DNA of 64,000 bases from Duganella rivi (lineage in GTDB: Bacteria; Pseudomonadota; Gammaproteobacteria; Burkholderiales; Burkholderiaceae_D): positions 496,001 to 560,000 of the forward strand of contig NZ_WWCK01000001.1 of the NCBI RefSeq assembly GCF_009857435.1, written 5' to 3'. The notes beneath the pieces were generated by a model, which made no database searches, was not told the DNA's origin, and saw only the letters and a list, made by a program, of their open reading frames with translations. Made by a program: the position numbers and the translations under genes. Below, piece by piece: positions 7,760 through 16,723 of the stretch (the stretch's first letter is position 1; every line of letters begins with the position of its first letter).

Positions 7760-10465
7760 ATGATGATGGAAACTGTTTTGTCGCGTTCGCTGCGCGTGAT
7801 GTTTGCAGGCGGCGCCGCACTGATGCTGGCACAACCGGCATTCGCCCAAGATGCGCCTATCCAGCGCGTTGAAATTACCGGTTCGGCAATCAAGCGTATC
7901 GACGCTGAGACCGCCGTTCCAGTCACCGTGGTGAAAATGGCTGACCTGAAAAAGGAAGGCATTACCACGGTTGAGCAAGTACTGGCTAACCTGAGCGTCT
8001 CGCAGTCGTCGCAAGGCACCAGCCAGGTGGTCGGTTCCGGCACCGGCGGCGCTTCGTTCGCCGACCTGCGCGGCATCGGCGCCAACAAGACCCTGATCCT
8101 GCTGAACGGCCGCCGCCTCGCGAACAACGCCCTCGACAGCTCGGCACCTGACCTGAACATGATCCCGTTTGCCGCGCTGGAGCGCGTTGAAGTGCTGCGT
8201 GACGGCGCTTCCTCGCTGTACGGCTCGGATGCGGTGGGTGGCGTGATCAACTTCATCACCAAGAAAGACTACACGGGCGGCACCGTCACCGTGGGCGCAG
8301 ACAGCCCGCAAGGCGACGGCGGCTTCTCCAAGAACGCCAACATCGGCTTCGGCTACGGCGATCTGGACAAGGATGGCTTCAACATCTTCGCCATGTTCGA
8401 CCACCAGTCGCAGCAGCGCATCGGCGGCACCCAGCGCGACTTCAACACCCGCTACCCGGGCGGCCTGTCGGGTTCGACCAGCCCAGCCAACTACTACCAG
8501 GAAGTCTCGGCCAACCCGGCCGGCCCTGGCTGCACCACCGGCGACAAGCTGGTGCCTGCCGGCGACGGCTCGTGCCTGATGACCACCTCCAGCTTCGTTG
8601 ACTACATCCCTAAGAGCAAGCGCAATACCGGCCTGATCAAGGGTACCTTCAAGCTCAACGAAAACCACGAACTGGGCGTGGAATACCTGTCGACCGAAAG
8701 CAAGATCCAGAGCGGCATCGCGCCGGTGCCATACGGCGGCCTGTACATCAACCGCCTGCGTCCTGACGGTTCGCTGAATCCTTACTTCCCAGGTAATGGC
8801 TCGATCCCTGCCGCGGTCACGCTCGATCCAAACTACATGGACATCGGCGGCGCCAACACCCCAGGCGTACAACCGGGCTTCGTGCACGCCAAGTGGCGCG
8901 ACATGCCGAACGGCTCGCGCGCTGACGAAAACATCAACCGCCAGGAACGCCTGGTGGTGGAACTGAAAGGCACGCTGGCAGGCTGGGACTACCAGACCGC
9001 CCTGACCTACAACCAGAACAAGCTGAAAGAAAACCTGTACGGCTACTCCGATGGCGACATGATCACCAAAGGCGTACTGGACGGCGTGATCAACGTCTTC
9101 GGCGCACAAGACGCCGCCGGCACCGCGCTGCTGAACAACGCTGCCCTGAACGGCAACATCATGAACGCTGTCGGCCGCACCAAGGGCGCAGACTTCAAGA
9201 TGAGCCGCGAAGTCGGCGACTGGCTGAACACCGGCCACCAGGCTGCACTGGCAGTTGGCGCGCAATACGAACACCAGGAATTCCGCAGCGCGGCCAACAC
9301 CGAATACGCTGCCAAGGTGATCGCTTCGACCGGTATCGATCCAAACACCCTGAACGAAGGCACCCGCAACGTCTCGGCCTTCTTCTCGGAACTGAACCTG
9401 CCGCTGCTGAAGAACCTCGATGTGACCGCCGCCGTACGTTACGACAAGTACAGCGACTTCGGCCACACCGCCAATCCGAAGTTCGGCTTCACCTACCGTC
9501 CAGTGAACTCGCTGCTGCTGCGCGGTTCGTACTCGAAGGGCTTCCGCGCGCCTTCGCTGTATGAGCTGAACATGTCGGAAGCGTACACCAACTCCGGCAA
9601 CACCCTGAACGATCCGGTCAACTGCCCAGGCGGTACGCCGATTCCAGGCAAGTCGGCTGCGGCTAACTGCAAACAGCAGTTCCAGGTGCTGAACGGCGGT
9701 AACGTCAACCTGCAACCAGAACGTTCGAAGAACGGTAGCCTGGGCATCGTGTGGGAACCGATCAACAACCTGTCGGTGACCGCTGACTGGTGGTCGATCC
9801 GCCTGACCCAGCAGATCTCGACCCTGCAGGACTTCGACATCCTGACCGATCCGACCACCTTCGCGTCGTACTACCACCGTAACCCGTCGGGCGATCTGGC
9901 TACCGATGGTTCGCAGTGCCCTAACCCGGTCACCTGCGGCTACATCGATACCCGCTACCAAAATCTGGGCGACCTGAACACCAACGGTGTCGACCTGTCG
10001 GCCAGCTACAAGCTGCGTACCAAGGACTATGGCACCTTCACCTTCGCCGACAACGCGACCTGGGTGCACAAGTACGAGTACCAGAACTTCATCGGCGACG
10101 AGATGCACCAGAACGTCGGCGCTTTCTCGGGTAACTCGGTGATCTTCCGCTGGCAGAACACCCTGAACCTGGGCTGGAGCAAGGGCGACTACGCTGCTGG
10201 CCTGACCGGTCACTACAAGTCGGGCTATGCTGACCAGGACGTGGAAGATCATCCAGGCCACCGCGTTGCTTCGTACACCACCTGGGATAGCTACGCTTCG
10301 TGGCAAGCGCTCAAGGGTCTGACCCTGACCGCCGGCGTGCGCAATATGTTCGACCGCGTACCACCGCTGTCGTACCAGAGCGCCGTGTTCCAGGCTGGCT
10401 ACGATCCACGCTACACCGATCCAACCGGCCGCACCGCCTACGTGCGTGCAACCTACAACTTCTAA
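7760..10465 (+). CDS. TonB-dependent outer-membrane receptor
   Basis: A 901-residue TonB-dependent receptor. It has a signal peptide ending near PAFAQ, a TonB-box-like segment (IQRVEITGSAIKRI), a plug with FADLRGIGANKTLILLNGRR and LERVEVLRDGASSLYGSDAVGGVINFIT, and a barrel ending RATYNF with terminal Phe. AAGGAG seven bases before the first of three consecutive Met codons supports the start. Barrel segments such as GFRAPSLYELN and NLQPERSKNGSLGIVW are normal for the family. It is followed at once by a strong terminator, so it is transcribed alone. The substrate cannot be read from sequence. Confidence 0.94.
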   Translation: MMMETVLSRSLRVMFAGGAALMLAQPAFAQDAPIQRVEITGSAIKRIDAETAVPVTVVKMADLKKEGITTVEQVLANLSVSQSSQGTSQVVGSGTGGASFADLRGIGANKTLILLNGRRLANNALDSSAPDLNMIPFAALERVEVLRDGASSLYGSDAVGGVINFITKKDYTGGTVTVGADSPQGDGGFSKNANIGFGYGDLDKDGFNIFAMFDHQSQQRIGGTQRDFNTRYPGGLSGSTSPANYYQEVSANPAGPGCTTGDKLVPAGDGSCLMTTSSFVDYIPKSKRNTGLIKGTFKLNENHELGVEYLSTESKIQSGIAPVPYGGLYINRLRPDGSLNPYFPGNGSIPAAVTLDPNYMDIGGANTPGVQPGFVHAKWRDMPNGSRADENINRQERLVVELKGTLAGWDYQTALTYNQNKLKENLYGYSDGDMITKGVLDGVINVFGAQDAAGTALLNNAALNGNIMNAVGRTKGADFKMSREVGDWLNTGHQAALAVGAQYEHQEFRSAANTEYAAKVIASTGIDPNTLNEGTRNVSAFFSELNLPLLKNLDVTAAVRYDKYSDFGHTANPKFGFTYRPVNSLLLRGSYSKGFRAPSLYELNMSEAYTNSGNTLNDPVNCPGGTPIPGKSAAANCKQQFQVLNGGNVNLQPERSKNGSLGIVWEPINNLSVTADWWSIRLTQQISTLQDFDILTDPTTFASYYHRNPSGDLATDGSQCPNPVTCGYIDTRYQNLGDLNTNGVDLSASYKLRTKDYGTFTFADNATWVHKYEYQNFIGDEMHQNVGAFSGNSVIFRWQNTLNLGWSKGDYAAGLTGHYKSGYADQDVEDHPGHRVASYTTWDSYASWQALKGLTLTAGVRNMFDRVPPLSYQSAVFQAGYDPRYTDPTGRTAYVRATYNF

Positions 10466-10474
10466 GTTGTTATG

Positions 10475-10503
10475 AAAATCCCGGCCTCGGCCGGGATTTT
10501 TTT
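10475..10503. terminator. Rho-independent terminator
   Basis: AAAATCCCGGCC at 10475-10486 pairs with GGCCGGGATTTT at 10489-10500, followed by more T residues. It sits between the convergent receptor and corA genes and can act in both directions. Confidence 0.9.
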
Positions 10504-11477
10504 TACAACCATCCTGCTTTTTTAAAGCGCCTGTGCAGATACAGGCACACGCCGACCATGACGGCAATCGCCATCGGATAGCCAAACTTCCAGTCCAGCT
10601 CCGGCATGTATTTGAAATTCATGCCCCACAAGCCGGCAAACGCGGTGACGATCGCAAAGATCGCGGCCCAAGCGGCCAGCCGCTTATTCACTTCGCTTTC
10701 CTCGATTGCCACCATCGACAGATTGACCTGCATCGCCGTCGCGATCGTGTCGCGGATGCCGTCCAGCGAGGCGCTGATGCGGTGCAGGTGATCGTGCACA
10801 TCGCGGAAGTATTCCTGCGTCTCCTGGCACATCGACGGCACGCGCCCGCCGTGCAAGCGCCCCACCGCTTCCATCAGCGGCGCCACCACGTGGCGCACCA
10901 CCGTGACCTTGCCCTTCAACTCGTACAGGCGCTGGATATTGTCGCGCTGCTGGCCCTGCGTAAAAATCATCTCCTCGATTTTTTCCAGTTCCGTCTCCAG
11001 CATATCGAGCACCGGGAAGTAGCGGTCCACCACCGCGTCCATCAGCGCGTACAGCACAAAGGCCGGGCCAAGGCGCAGCATGTGCGGCTCGCGCTCGGCA
11101 CGCGCGCGCACGCCGAGGAAGCCTTGCTGGCTGTGGCCGTCGCGCGAGGACAGCACATAATTCTGGCCGACGAAAATATCGACCTCGCCCACCGCCACCT
11201 CGCCGTCGCGGCACTCGATGGTCTTCACCACCACGAACAGCGAGTCGCCGTACTCTTCGATCTTCGGGCGCTGGTGGCCGCGGCTCGCATCTTCGACCGC
11301 CAGCTCGTGCAGGCCGAATTCTTCCTTCATCTCGGCCAGCTCTTCGGGCTGGGCGTCACGCAACGCCACCCACACGAAGGTCTCCGGTTTCTCAACATAA
11401 TCGCTGATATCTTCGACGGGGATGTCGGCCAGCTTCTTGCCATCCTGGTAGGCCACACAATTAATCAGCATACGCAT
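10503..11477 (-). CDS. corA: CorA-type magnesium/cobalt transporter
   Basis: CorA forms a pentameric inner-membrane channel for Mg2+ (also Co2+/Ni2+). The 324-residue protein has the long cytoplasmic N-domain and two C-terminal membrane helices. The hallmark GMN selectivity motif closes the first helix (FAGLWGMNFKYMPELDW), and the second helix precedes the basic tail (HRRFKKAGWL). Length and layout fit CorA exactly. The start has a weak ribosome site; a Met two codons later is an alternative. Its stop overlaps the end of the terminator it shares with the receptor gene. No Mg-sensing leader was recognised upstream. Confidence 0.93.
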   Translation of the reverse strand: MRMLINCVAYQDGKKLADIPVEDISDYVEKPETFVWVALRDAQPEELAEMKEEFGLHELAVEDASRGHQRPKIEEYGDSLFVVVKTIECRDGEVAVGEVDIFVGQNYVLSSRDGHSQQGFLGVRARAEREPHMLRLGPAFVLYALMDAVVDRYFPVLDMLETELEKIEEMIFTQGQQRDNIQRLYELKGKVTVVRHVVAPLMEAVGRLHGGRVPSMCQETQEYFRDVHDHLHRISASLDGIRDTIATAMQVNLSMVAIEESEVNKRLAAWAAIFAIVTAFAGLWGMNFKYMPELDWKFGYPMAIAVMVGVCLYLHRRFKKAGWL

Positions 11478-11491
11478 TCCATAAAAAAGAA

Positions 11492-11520
11492 AAGCCCTTG
11501 GCTTCGTCAGCCAAGAGCTT
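11492..11520 (-). terminator. Rho-independent terminator of the SDR gene
   Basis: On the minus strand the arms at 11509-11520 and 11492-11503 pair (AAGC and CTTGGCT blocks with one mismatch), followed by a T-rich run down to 11483. It separates the SDR gene from corA, which starts just downstream. Confidence 0.8.
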
Positions 11521-11544
11521 ACCTCAAACCAATGCCAAGCTAGA

Positions 11545-12333
11545 TTACGCTACGGTTAAATAGCGCGCGGCCGGTTTGGTATTCGACAGCTTGTCCGCCA
11601 TCGCGTGGCGCGCTTCTTCCATGCGGTTGAAGTCGTCCAGTTCCGGCAGCGGCGGCACCGTCACCAGTTCGCGCTGATCGAAGCCTGCCAGCGCGGCATC
11701 GACCAAATCTTCCGCCGTCATTACCCACGATGGCGGCAAATTCTCGACAGCGTGGCCGGCGCGATCCCAGAACTGGGTGGCGGTGGCGCCCGGCAGCACG
11801 GCTTGCACTTGCACGCCCTTGTCGCCCAGCTCATGGTGCAGCGATTGGGTCAGCGCCAGCACGAAGGCTTTGCTGCCGCCGTACACGCCATTCAGCAGTT
11901 CCGGCTTCAGCGCTACGATCGACGAGATGTTGATGATGGCGCCGCCGCCGCGCGCCACCAGGCCCGGCGCCACGGCGCGGGTCAAGCGGGTCAGCGCCGT
12001 GACGTTGACGTTGATCAGCGCATCGAGTTCTTCCGGCGTCGAATCGACCAGCGATTTGACGGCGCCGAGGCCGGCGTTATTGACCAGCATGCTGATGCTG
12101 GTATCGCTGGCAAGGCGCTCCTCGACGCGGCGCAAGTCGGCCGTCAACGCCAGGTCGGCGGCGATGGTATCCACCTTGCGTCCGGTGGAAGCCTCCAATC
12201 GGGCCGCCAGCGCCGACAGCTTGGCGCCGTCGCGGCCGGTCAAAATCAGGTTGTAGCCACGGCGGGCCAGACGGTCGGCGTAGACGGCGCCTATGCCAGA
12301 GGAAGCGCCGGTAATCAATGCGGTGGTAGTCAT
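11545..12333 (-). CDS. Short-chain dehydrogenase/reductase (SDR)
   Basis: A 262-residue classical SDR, an NAD(P)(H)-dependent oxidoreductase. The N-terminal cofactor motif is TGASSGIG, NNAG follows near residue 90, Ser of the triad lies in INISSIVAL and the catalytic YxxxK is YGGSK. AAAGGA precedes the ATG. It is divergent from a GlxA-family regulator 87 bases away, an arrangement that suggests the regulator controls it (inference). Substrate unknown; SDRs of this type act on diverse small carbonyls or alcohols. Confidence 0.9.
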   Translation of the reverse strand: MTTTALITGASSGIGAVYADRLARRGYNLILTGRDGAKLSALAARLEASTGRKVDTIAADLALTADLRRVEERLASDTSISMLVNNAGLGAVKSLVDSTPEELDALINVNVTALTRLTRAVAPGLVARGGGAIINISSIVALKPELLNGVYGGSKAFVLALTQSLHHELGDKGVQVQAVLPGATATQFWDRAGHAVENLPPSWVMTAEDLVDAALAGFDQRELVTVPPLPELDDFNRMEEARHAMADKLSNTKPAARYLTVA

Positions 12334-12420
12334 GCTGCTGTCCTTTCGTTGAGTTGACAGGAGCAGTGTAGCGGCGCAAACTAAGGCCCATGTGACATAG
12401 ATACCTCTTTTTAGGCCATC

Positions 12421-13365
12421 ATGAAAAAAACCATCGGTTTGCTGCTATTTCCCGGCTTTCAGATCGTCGACCTGGCGGCGGTGACCGTGTTCGAAGTCGC
12501 CAATGCCATGCCGGGCGGGCCCTACTATGAGACGCAAATGTTGTCCGAGCACGGCGGCGCGGTGCTCAGTTCAGCCGGCGTGCCGGTGGTCACGCAGCGC
12601 TTTGACGCGCCCGGTTTCGATACCGTCATGGTCGCGGGCGCCATGGAAGTGATGCCGTCAACGCCGGGCTTCGTGGCGTTCTTGCGCGATGCCAGCCTGG
12701 CCTCGCGGCGCACCGCCAGCATTTGCACCGGCGCGTTTCAGTTGGCCGAAGCCGGCCTGCTGCAAGGGCGCCGCGTTACCACGCACTGGGCGCTGGCGCG
12801 CGAACTGCAACGCCAGCATCCACACACCCGGGTCGAGGAAGACCGCATCTTTATCGAGGATGACCACGTGTGGAGTTCAGCCGGCATGACAGCGTGCATC
12901 GACCTGGCGCTGGCCTTGGTGGAAGCCGATTATGGCGTCGAGCTGGCGCGCGCGGTGGCGCGCAAGATGGTGGTGTATCACCGGCGCACCGGCGGGCAGT
13001 CGCAGTTTTCCGCGCTGCTGGAACTGGAGCCAAAATCGGATCGCATCCAGACCGCGCTGACCTACGCCAAGCGCAACCTGCGCAAAGCCTTGTCGGTGGA
13101 TGAACTGGCCGATGCGGCCAACCTGAGCCGCCGCCAATTCACGCGTTCGTTCCGATTGGAGACCGGGCAATCGCCGGCCAAGGCGGTGGAAACCCTGCGC
13201 GTGGAAGCCGCGCGCACCATGATAGAAGAAGGCAACCACGCCATCGACGTGGTTGCCCGGGAAGTGGGATTCGACGATCCCGAACGCATGAGGAGAGCAT
13301 TCATTCGCGCTTACGGGGTACCGCCGCAGGCGGTAAAGCGCGCAGCGCGGACGTCAGCGGCCTAA
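12421..13365 (+). CDS. GlxA-family transcriptional regulator (DJ-1/PfpI + AraC HTH)
   Basis: A 314-residue regulator with an N-terminal DJ-1/PfpI amidotransferase-like domain (residues ~1-190, KKTIGLLLFPGFQIVDLAAV and ASICTGAFQLAEAGLLQGR with the nucleophile-elbow Cys). A C-terminal AraC double helix-turn-helix follows (LSVDELADAANLSRRQFTRSFRLETG, then VAREVGFDDPERMRRAF). GlxA-type proteins sense small metabolites through the first domain and bind DNA with the second. AGG lies five bases before the ATG. Divergence from the SDR gene suggests that gene as target. A palindromic repeat follows the gene. Confidence 0.92.
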   Translation: MKKTIGLLLFPGFQIVDLAAVTVFEVANAMPGGPYYETQMLSEHGGAVLSSAGVPVVTQRFDAPGFDTVMVAGAMEVMPSTPGFVAFLRDASLASRRTASICTGAFQLAEAGLLQGRRVTTHWALARELQRQHPHTRVEEDRIFIEDDHVWSSAGMTACIDLALALVEADYGVELARAVARKMVVYHRRTGGQSQFSALLELEPKSDRIQTALTYAKRNLRKALSVDELADAANLSRRQFTRSFRLETGQSPAKAVETLRVEAARTMIEEGNHAIDVVAREVGFDDPERMRRAFIRAYGVPPQAVKRAARTSAA

Positions 13366-13398
13366 GCGGGAATCGTTCAACCCGCACTGCGGCGCACA

Positions 13399-13428
13399 GG
13401 GGTCTGACCCCGTACGGGGTCAGACCCC
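13399..13428. repeat. Dispersed palindromic repeat, copy 1
   Basis: A perfect 30-base palindrome: GGGGTCTGACCCCGT followed by its exact reverse complement. Each arm is itself a mini-hairpin (GGGTC-T-GACCC). It lies between the convergent GlxA regulator and ntrC. Four other copies share the 28-base core (18875, 20360, 30661, 36489). Confidence 0.9.
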
Positions 13429-13451
13429 GACCTTTTGGGTGACGTTAACGC

Positions 13452-14957
13452 TCAATCATCCTTCGCGCCGTCGATGCCGAGCTCGGCGATCTTGCGGGTG
13501 ATGGTGTTGCGGCCGATCCCCAAGCGTACTGCCGCGTCGTTCTTGCGGCCGTGCGTGTGCTTGAGCGCGGTGCGGATCAGCGCCGATTCAAACTGCCGTC
13601 CCAGTACCGCCATCACTTCCTGCTGGCCACCAACCAGCATGCTGGCCGCCTGCGACTCCAGCAGCGACAGCCACGCATCCGGCGAACCCGGCGCCGCGCC
13701 GGCTTCCGCCACCGCCGTCACCGTGCCGTGATGCTGCTGCGCGCTGTAGTTCTCCACCGGCACCGCCGACGACGGCGCACCCGCAACCGCCGCAGCACTG
13801 CCCTGCTCCTGCGACAGCTCCAGCGGCAAATCCTTGATCTCCACCGTCTGTCCCGGCGCCATCACCGTGATCCAGTTGCACAGGTTTTCCAGCTGGCGCA
13901 CGTTGCCCGGCAACTCAAGGCTGCACAGGAACTGCAAGGCCGCATCGCTCATGCGCTTGGCTTCCACGCCGAGCTGCTTGGCGCTCTGCACCAGGAAGTG
14001 ACGCACCAAAATAGGGATGTCCTCGCGGCGCTCCCTCAAACTGGGCAGGCGCAGGCGAATCACGTTCAAGCGGTGGAACAAGTCTTCGCGGAACAGGCCG
14101 TCGCGCACGCGCTGCTCCAGATTTTGGTGCGTCGCTGTAATCACGCGCACGTTGGCTTTCAATGGCTGGTGGCCGCCGACGCGGTAGAAGTGGCCGTCCG
14201 ACAGCACGCGCAGCAAGCGCGTCTGCAAATCAAACGGCATGTCGCCGATTTCGTCGAGGAACAGCGTGCCGCCCTCGGCTTGCTCGAAGCGGCCGCGGCG
14301 CGTGGTCTGCGCGCCGGTAAAGGCGCCGCGCTCGTGGCCGAACAATTCCGACTCCAGCAAATCTTTCGGAATCGCCGCCGTGTTCAAGGCGATGAACGGC
14401 TGCGATGCACGCGGCGAATGCTTGTGCAGCGCGCGCGCCACCAGCTCTTTGCCGGAACCGGATTCGCCGGTAATCAGCACCGTCACATTCGATTGCGACA
14501 GGCGGCCGATGGCGCGGAAGACTTCCTGCATGGCCGGCGCCTGGCCGAGGATCTCCGGCGTTTCAGCCGGGCCCGATTCCACGCTGGTTTCGCGCAAGCT
14601 CTCGTCGAGCGCGCGGCGGATCAGCTCGACGGCCTTGTCGATATCGAACGGCTTGGCCAGGTATTCAAACGCGCCGCCCTGGAATGCCGCCACGGCCGAA
14701 TCCAGATCGGAGAACGCGGTAATGATGATGACCGGCAGGCCGGGGAAGCGCGACTTCACCAGCTGCAGCAAGTCGAGGCCGGAATCGCCCGGCATGCGGA
14801 TGTCGGACACCAGCACTTGCGGCGTCTCGAACTCCAGCGCGGCGATGGCGTCGCGCGCATTGGCAAAACTCTTGGTCGCCAGATTTTCCCTGGCTAATGC
14901 TTTTTCCAGTACCCAGCGGATCGATTCGTCGTCGTCAACTATCCAGATTGGCTTCAT
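13452..14957 (-). CDS. ntrC: Nitrogen regulation response regulator NtrC (NR-I)
   Basis: NtrC is the sigma-54 activator of nitrogen-assimilation genes, switched on when NtrB phosphorylates it. The 501-residue protein has the receiver domain (IWIVDDDES, phospho-acceptor Asp52 in SDIRMPG, Lys in YLAKPFD). The AAA+ domain follows with Walker A (GESGSGKE), the sigma-54 contact loop GAFTGA, and Walker B (LFLDEIGDMP). A Fis-type helix-turn-helix closes the C-terminus (AAVRLGIGRNTITRKIAELG). It sits 66 bases downstream of ntrB and is cotranscribed with it. Likely targets include the glnA promoter in this window, where NtrC-like sites are visible. Confidence 0.95.
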   Translation of the reverse strand: MKPIWIVDDDESIRWVLEKALARENLATKSFANARDAIAALEFETPQVLVSDIRMPGDSGLDLLQLVKSRFPGLPVIIITAFSDLDSAVAAFQGGAFEYLAKPFDIDKAVELIRRALDESLRETSVESGPAETPEILGQAPAMQEVFRAIGRLSQSNVTVLITGESGSGKELVARALHKHSPRASQPFIALNTAAIPKDLLESELFGHERGAFTGAQTTRRGRFEQAEGGTLFLDEIGDMPFDLQTRLLRVLSDGHFYRVGGHQPLKANVRVITATHQNLEQRVRDGLFREDLFHRLNVIRLRLPSLRERREDIPILVRHFLVQSAKQLGVEAKRMSDAALQFLCSLELPGNVRQLENLCNWITVMAPGQTVEIKDLPLELSQEQGSAAAVAGAPSSAVPVENYSAQQHHGTVTAVAEAGAAPGSPDAWLSLLESQAASMLVGGQQEVMAVLGRQFESALIRTALKHTHGRKNDAAVRLGIGRNTITRKIAELGIDGAKDD

Positions 14958-15023
14958 GTGTTTATGTGTATTCCGCGATGGATCTGTCTATCAAGGGACT
15001 CGGTCCGAACCACTCACCACGGC

Positions 15024-16136
15024 TTATGGCAACGGCAGCAGAATTCGGAAATCCGTAAATCCAGGCCGGCTCTCGCATTCGATCACGCCCATGTGCTGCT
15101 GCACGAAGGTCTGTGCCAAGGTTAACCCCAGGCCGCTGCCGCCTTCCCTGCCCGATACCAATGGGTAGAAGATGCGGTCGCGGATCTGGGGTGCGATACC
15201 CGGTCCATTGTCGATGATATGCAAGTCTAATGCCAGCCCGTAGCGAACCTTGGCCAGCGTGACCTGGCGCGCCACGCGCGTCTTCAAAACAATCTGCGCT
15301 TCGCCCGCTTCGATCTGCGCCGACAAGGCTTGCGCAGCGTTGTGCGCGATGTTGAGCACGGTCTGGATCAGTTGCTCCTTATCGCCGCGGAACTCGGGAA
15401 TCGAGGCATCGTAATCGCGCAGGATGGTCAGGCCGGACGGGAACTCCGCCAGCATCAGGCTGCGCACGCGCTCCAGTACTTCGTGGATGTTGACGTCGCC
15501 GACGATGTGCGGCCGGCGGTGCGGCGCCAGCAGGCGATCGACCAGCGTCTGCAAGCGGTCGGCTTCCTTGATGATGACCTGCGTGTACTCGCGCAGCTGC
15601 ACCGCGTGCAGCGCCGGCAGTTCCATCTCCAGCAGCTGCGCGGCGCCGCGGATGCCGCCCAGCGGGTTCTTAATTTCGTGCGCGAGGTTGCGAATCAGCT
15701 CCTTGTTGACCTGGCTTTGATCGAGGATGCGCTCCTCGCGATCCAGCTTGAGGTGCTGCTGATTTTCGCGCAGCTCGATCAGCACGCTGCAAGGCGGGTC
15801 TTCCAGCGCCGAGACAATGCTGTGCACGTGCAGCGGATCGCGGCCGGCGCGCTCCAGCGTCAAGTCCTGGCGCAGGTCGGAGAATTTGTGTTCGCGCGCT
15901 TGCGCGCAGATGTTGTCCAGCTCGTCGGTGTTGAGGAACTGCGCGCTCAGCGTTTGGCGCGACAGTGCCTTGAGCGAGCTCTCCAGCAGATTTTCGGCCG
16001 CCGCGTTGGCGTAGAAGATGCGGTCGTCGCAGTCCAGCACCACCACGGCGGAGGCCAGCAGCTCCAGCCCGGCCAGCGCTGGCGGGCGGCTGATGGCGGC
16101 GGCCGCGCGGGCCGCAATATTACTAACAAGGCTCAT
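15024..16136 (-). CDS. ntrB: Nitrogen regulation sensor kinase/phosphatase NtrB (NR-II)
   Basis: NtrB phosphorylates or dephosphorylates NtrC depending on the PII protein and hence on nitrogen supply. The 370-residue protein lacks membrane helices. It has an N-terminal PAS domain (residues ~25-125; VVVLDCDDRIFYANAAAENLL), the His box with His153 (LAHEIKNPLGG, the classic NtrB signature), the N box (NIAHNAAQAL), DNGPGI and the GSGLGLTLAQ lid. The start codon overlaps the stop of the upstream DUF4124 gene (ATGA), so translation is coupled. ntrC follows. Confidence 0.95.
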   Translation of the reverse strand: MSLVSNIAARAAAAISRPPALAGLELLASAVVVLDCDDRIFYANAAAENLLESSLKALSRQTLSAQFLNTDELDNICAQAREHKFSDLRQDLTLERAGRDPLHVHSIVSALEDPPCSVLIELRENQQHLKLDREERILDQSQVNKELIRNLAHEIKNPLGGIRGAAQLLEMELPALHAVQLREYTQVIIKEADRLQTLVDRLLAPHRRPHIVGDVNIHEVLERVRSLMLAEFPSGLTILRDYDASIPEFRGDKEQLIQTVLNIAHNAAQALSAQIEAGEAQIVLKTRVARQVTLAKVRYGLALDLHIIDNGPGIAPQIRDRIFYPLVSGREGGSGLGLTLAQTFVQQHMGVIECESRPGFTDFRILLPLP

Positions 16137-16615
16137 CGGATATTCGCGATCTCACGTTTCAAGGCATCGACATTTTTTTCCGAGCGGCTGATGCTGTCGC
16201 GCATGGCGGCCACCCGTTCCTGGTACTTGGCGTAGTTGCGTTCGTCGCCGCGCCGTTCCGGCTCGCCGCCGTTGAACTCGCGCCGCAACTCGGCCAGCTT
16301 CTGCATTTCGTTCTTCAACTCGTCTTCGAGTATGCCGCGGCGGTCGGCGTCGCGCGCGCGCTGCTCGGCGCTGTCAACGCGCGGGAACTCGCCGGGTACC
16401 GCCACCGGCTGGGCGTTGCGCGGCGATGGCGCTACGCGCCGCAGCGGCGCCGGCACCGTCATTCCGGGCAAATCCATCAGCTTGCAGTAGCTGCCGCGGT
16501 TGATGTCGGTGAACTCGACACTGCCGCCGGGCGGCTGGCACTTGTAAATCTGCCCATGCGCTGCGCCGGAGACTGCTAGCGCCAGCATGGCACTCAATTT
16601 GAAACTCGTTGTCAT
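16133..16615 (-). CDS. DUF4124-domain exported protein
   Basis: About 160 residues. A signal peptide (MTTSFKLSAMLALAVSGAAHG) is followed by the short DUF4124 module (QIYKCQPPGGSVEFTDI), then a Pro-rich linker and a charged, probably coiled-coil region rich in Arg/Glu. DUF4124 proteins are periplasmic or envelope proteins of unknown role, often beside glnA/ntrB in betaproteobacteria. I chose the Met at 16615 because it begins the signal peptide; a longer frame upstream adds 9 residues that do not look like a signal peptide. The stop overlaps the ntrB start. Confidence 0.8.
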   Translation of the reverse strand: MTTSFKLSAMLALAVSGAAHGQIYKCQPPGGSVEFTDINRGSYCKLMDLPGMTVPAPLRRVAPSPRNAQPVAVPGEFPRVDSAEQRARDADRRGILEDELKNEMQKLAELRREFNGGEPERRGDERNYAKYQERVAAMRDSISRSEKNVDALKREIANIR

Positions 16616-16666
16616 TCGTAATCCGTGGGTGGAGGCATCCATCCCGAATATACAACATCCAATAAA

Positions 16667-16699
16667 AAACGCGGGGAAAGCATGGCCTGCCCCGCGTTT
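16667..16699 (-). terminator. Rho-independent terminator of glnA
   Basis: AAACGCGGGG at 16690-16699 (minus-strand reading) pairs with CCCCGCGTTT at 16667-16676, then a T-rich run to about 16661. It ends the glnA transcript before the DUF4124-ntrBC genes, perhaps leaving some readthrough into them. Confidence 0.85.
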
Positions 16700-16723
16700 C
16701 TTTGCTACCTCACCAGTGGGTGA

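Noticed and set aside
7757-10585. Long minus-strand open frame antisense to the second TonB receptor
   Set aside because: Same reason: the opposite strand encodes a clear receptor with a good ribosome site. The frame is a codon-bias shadow.
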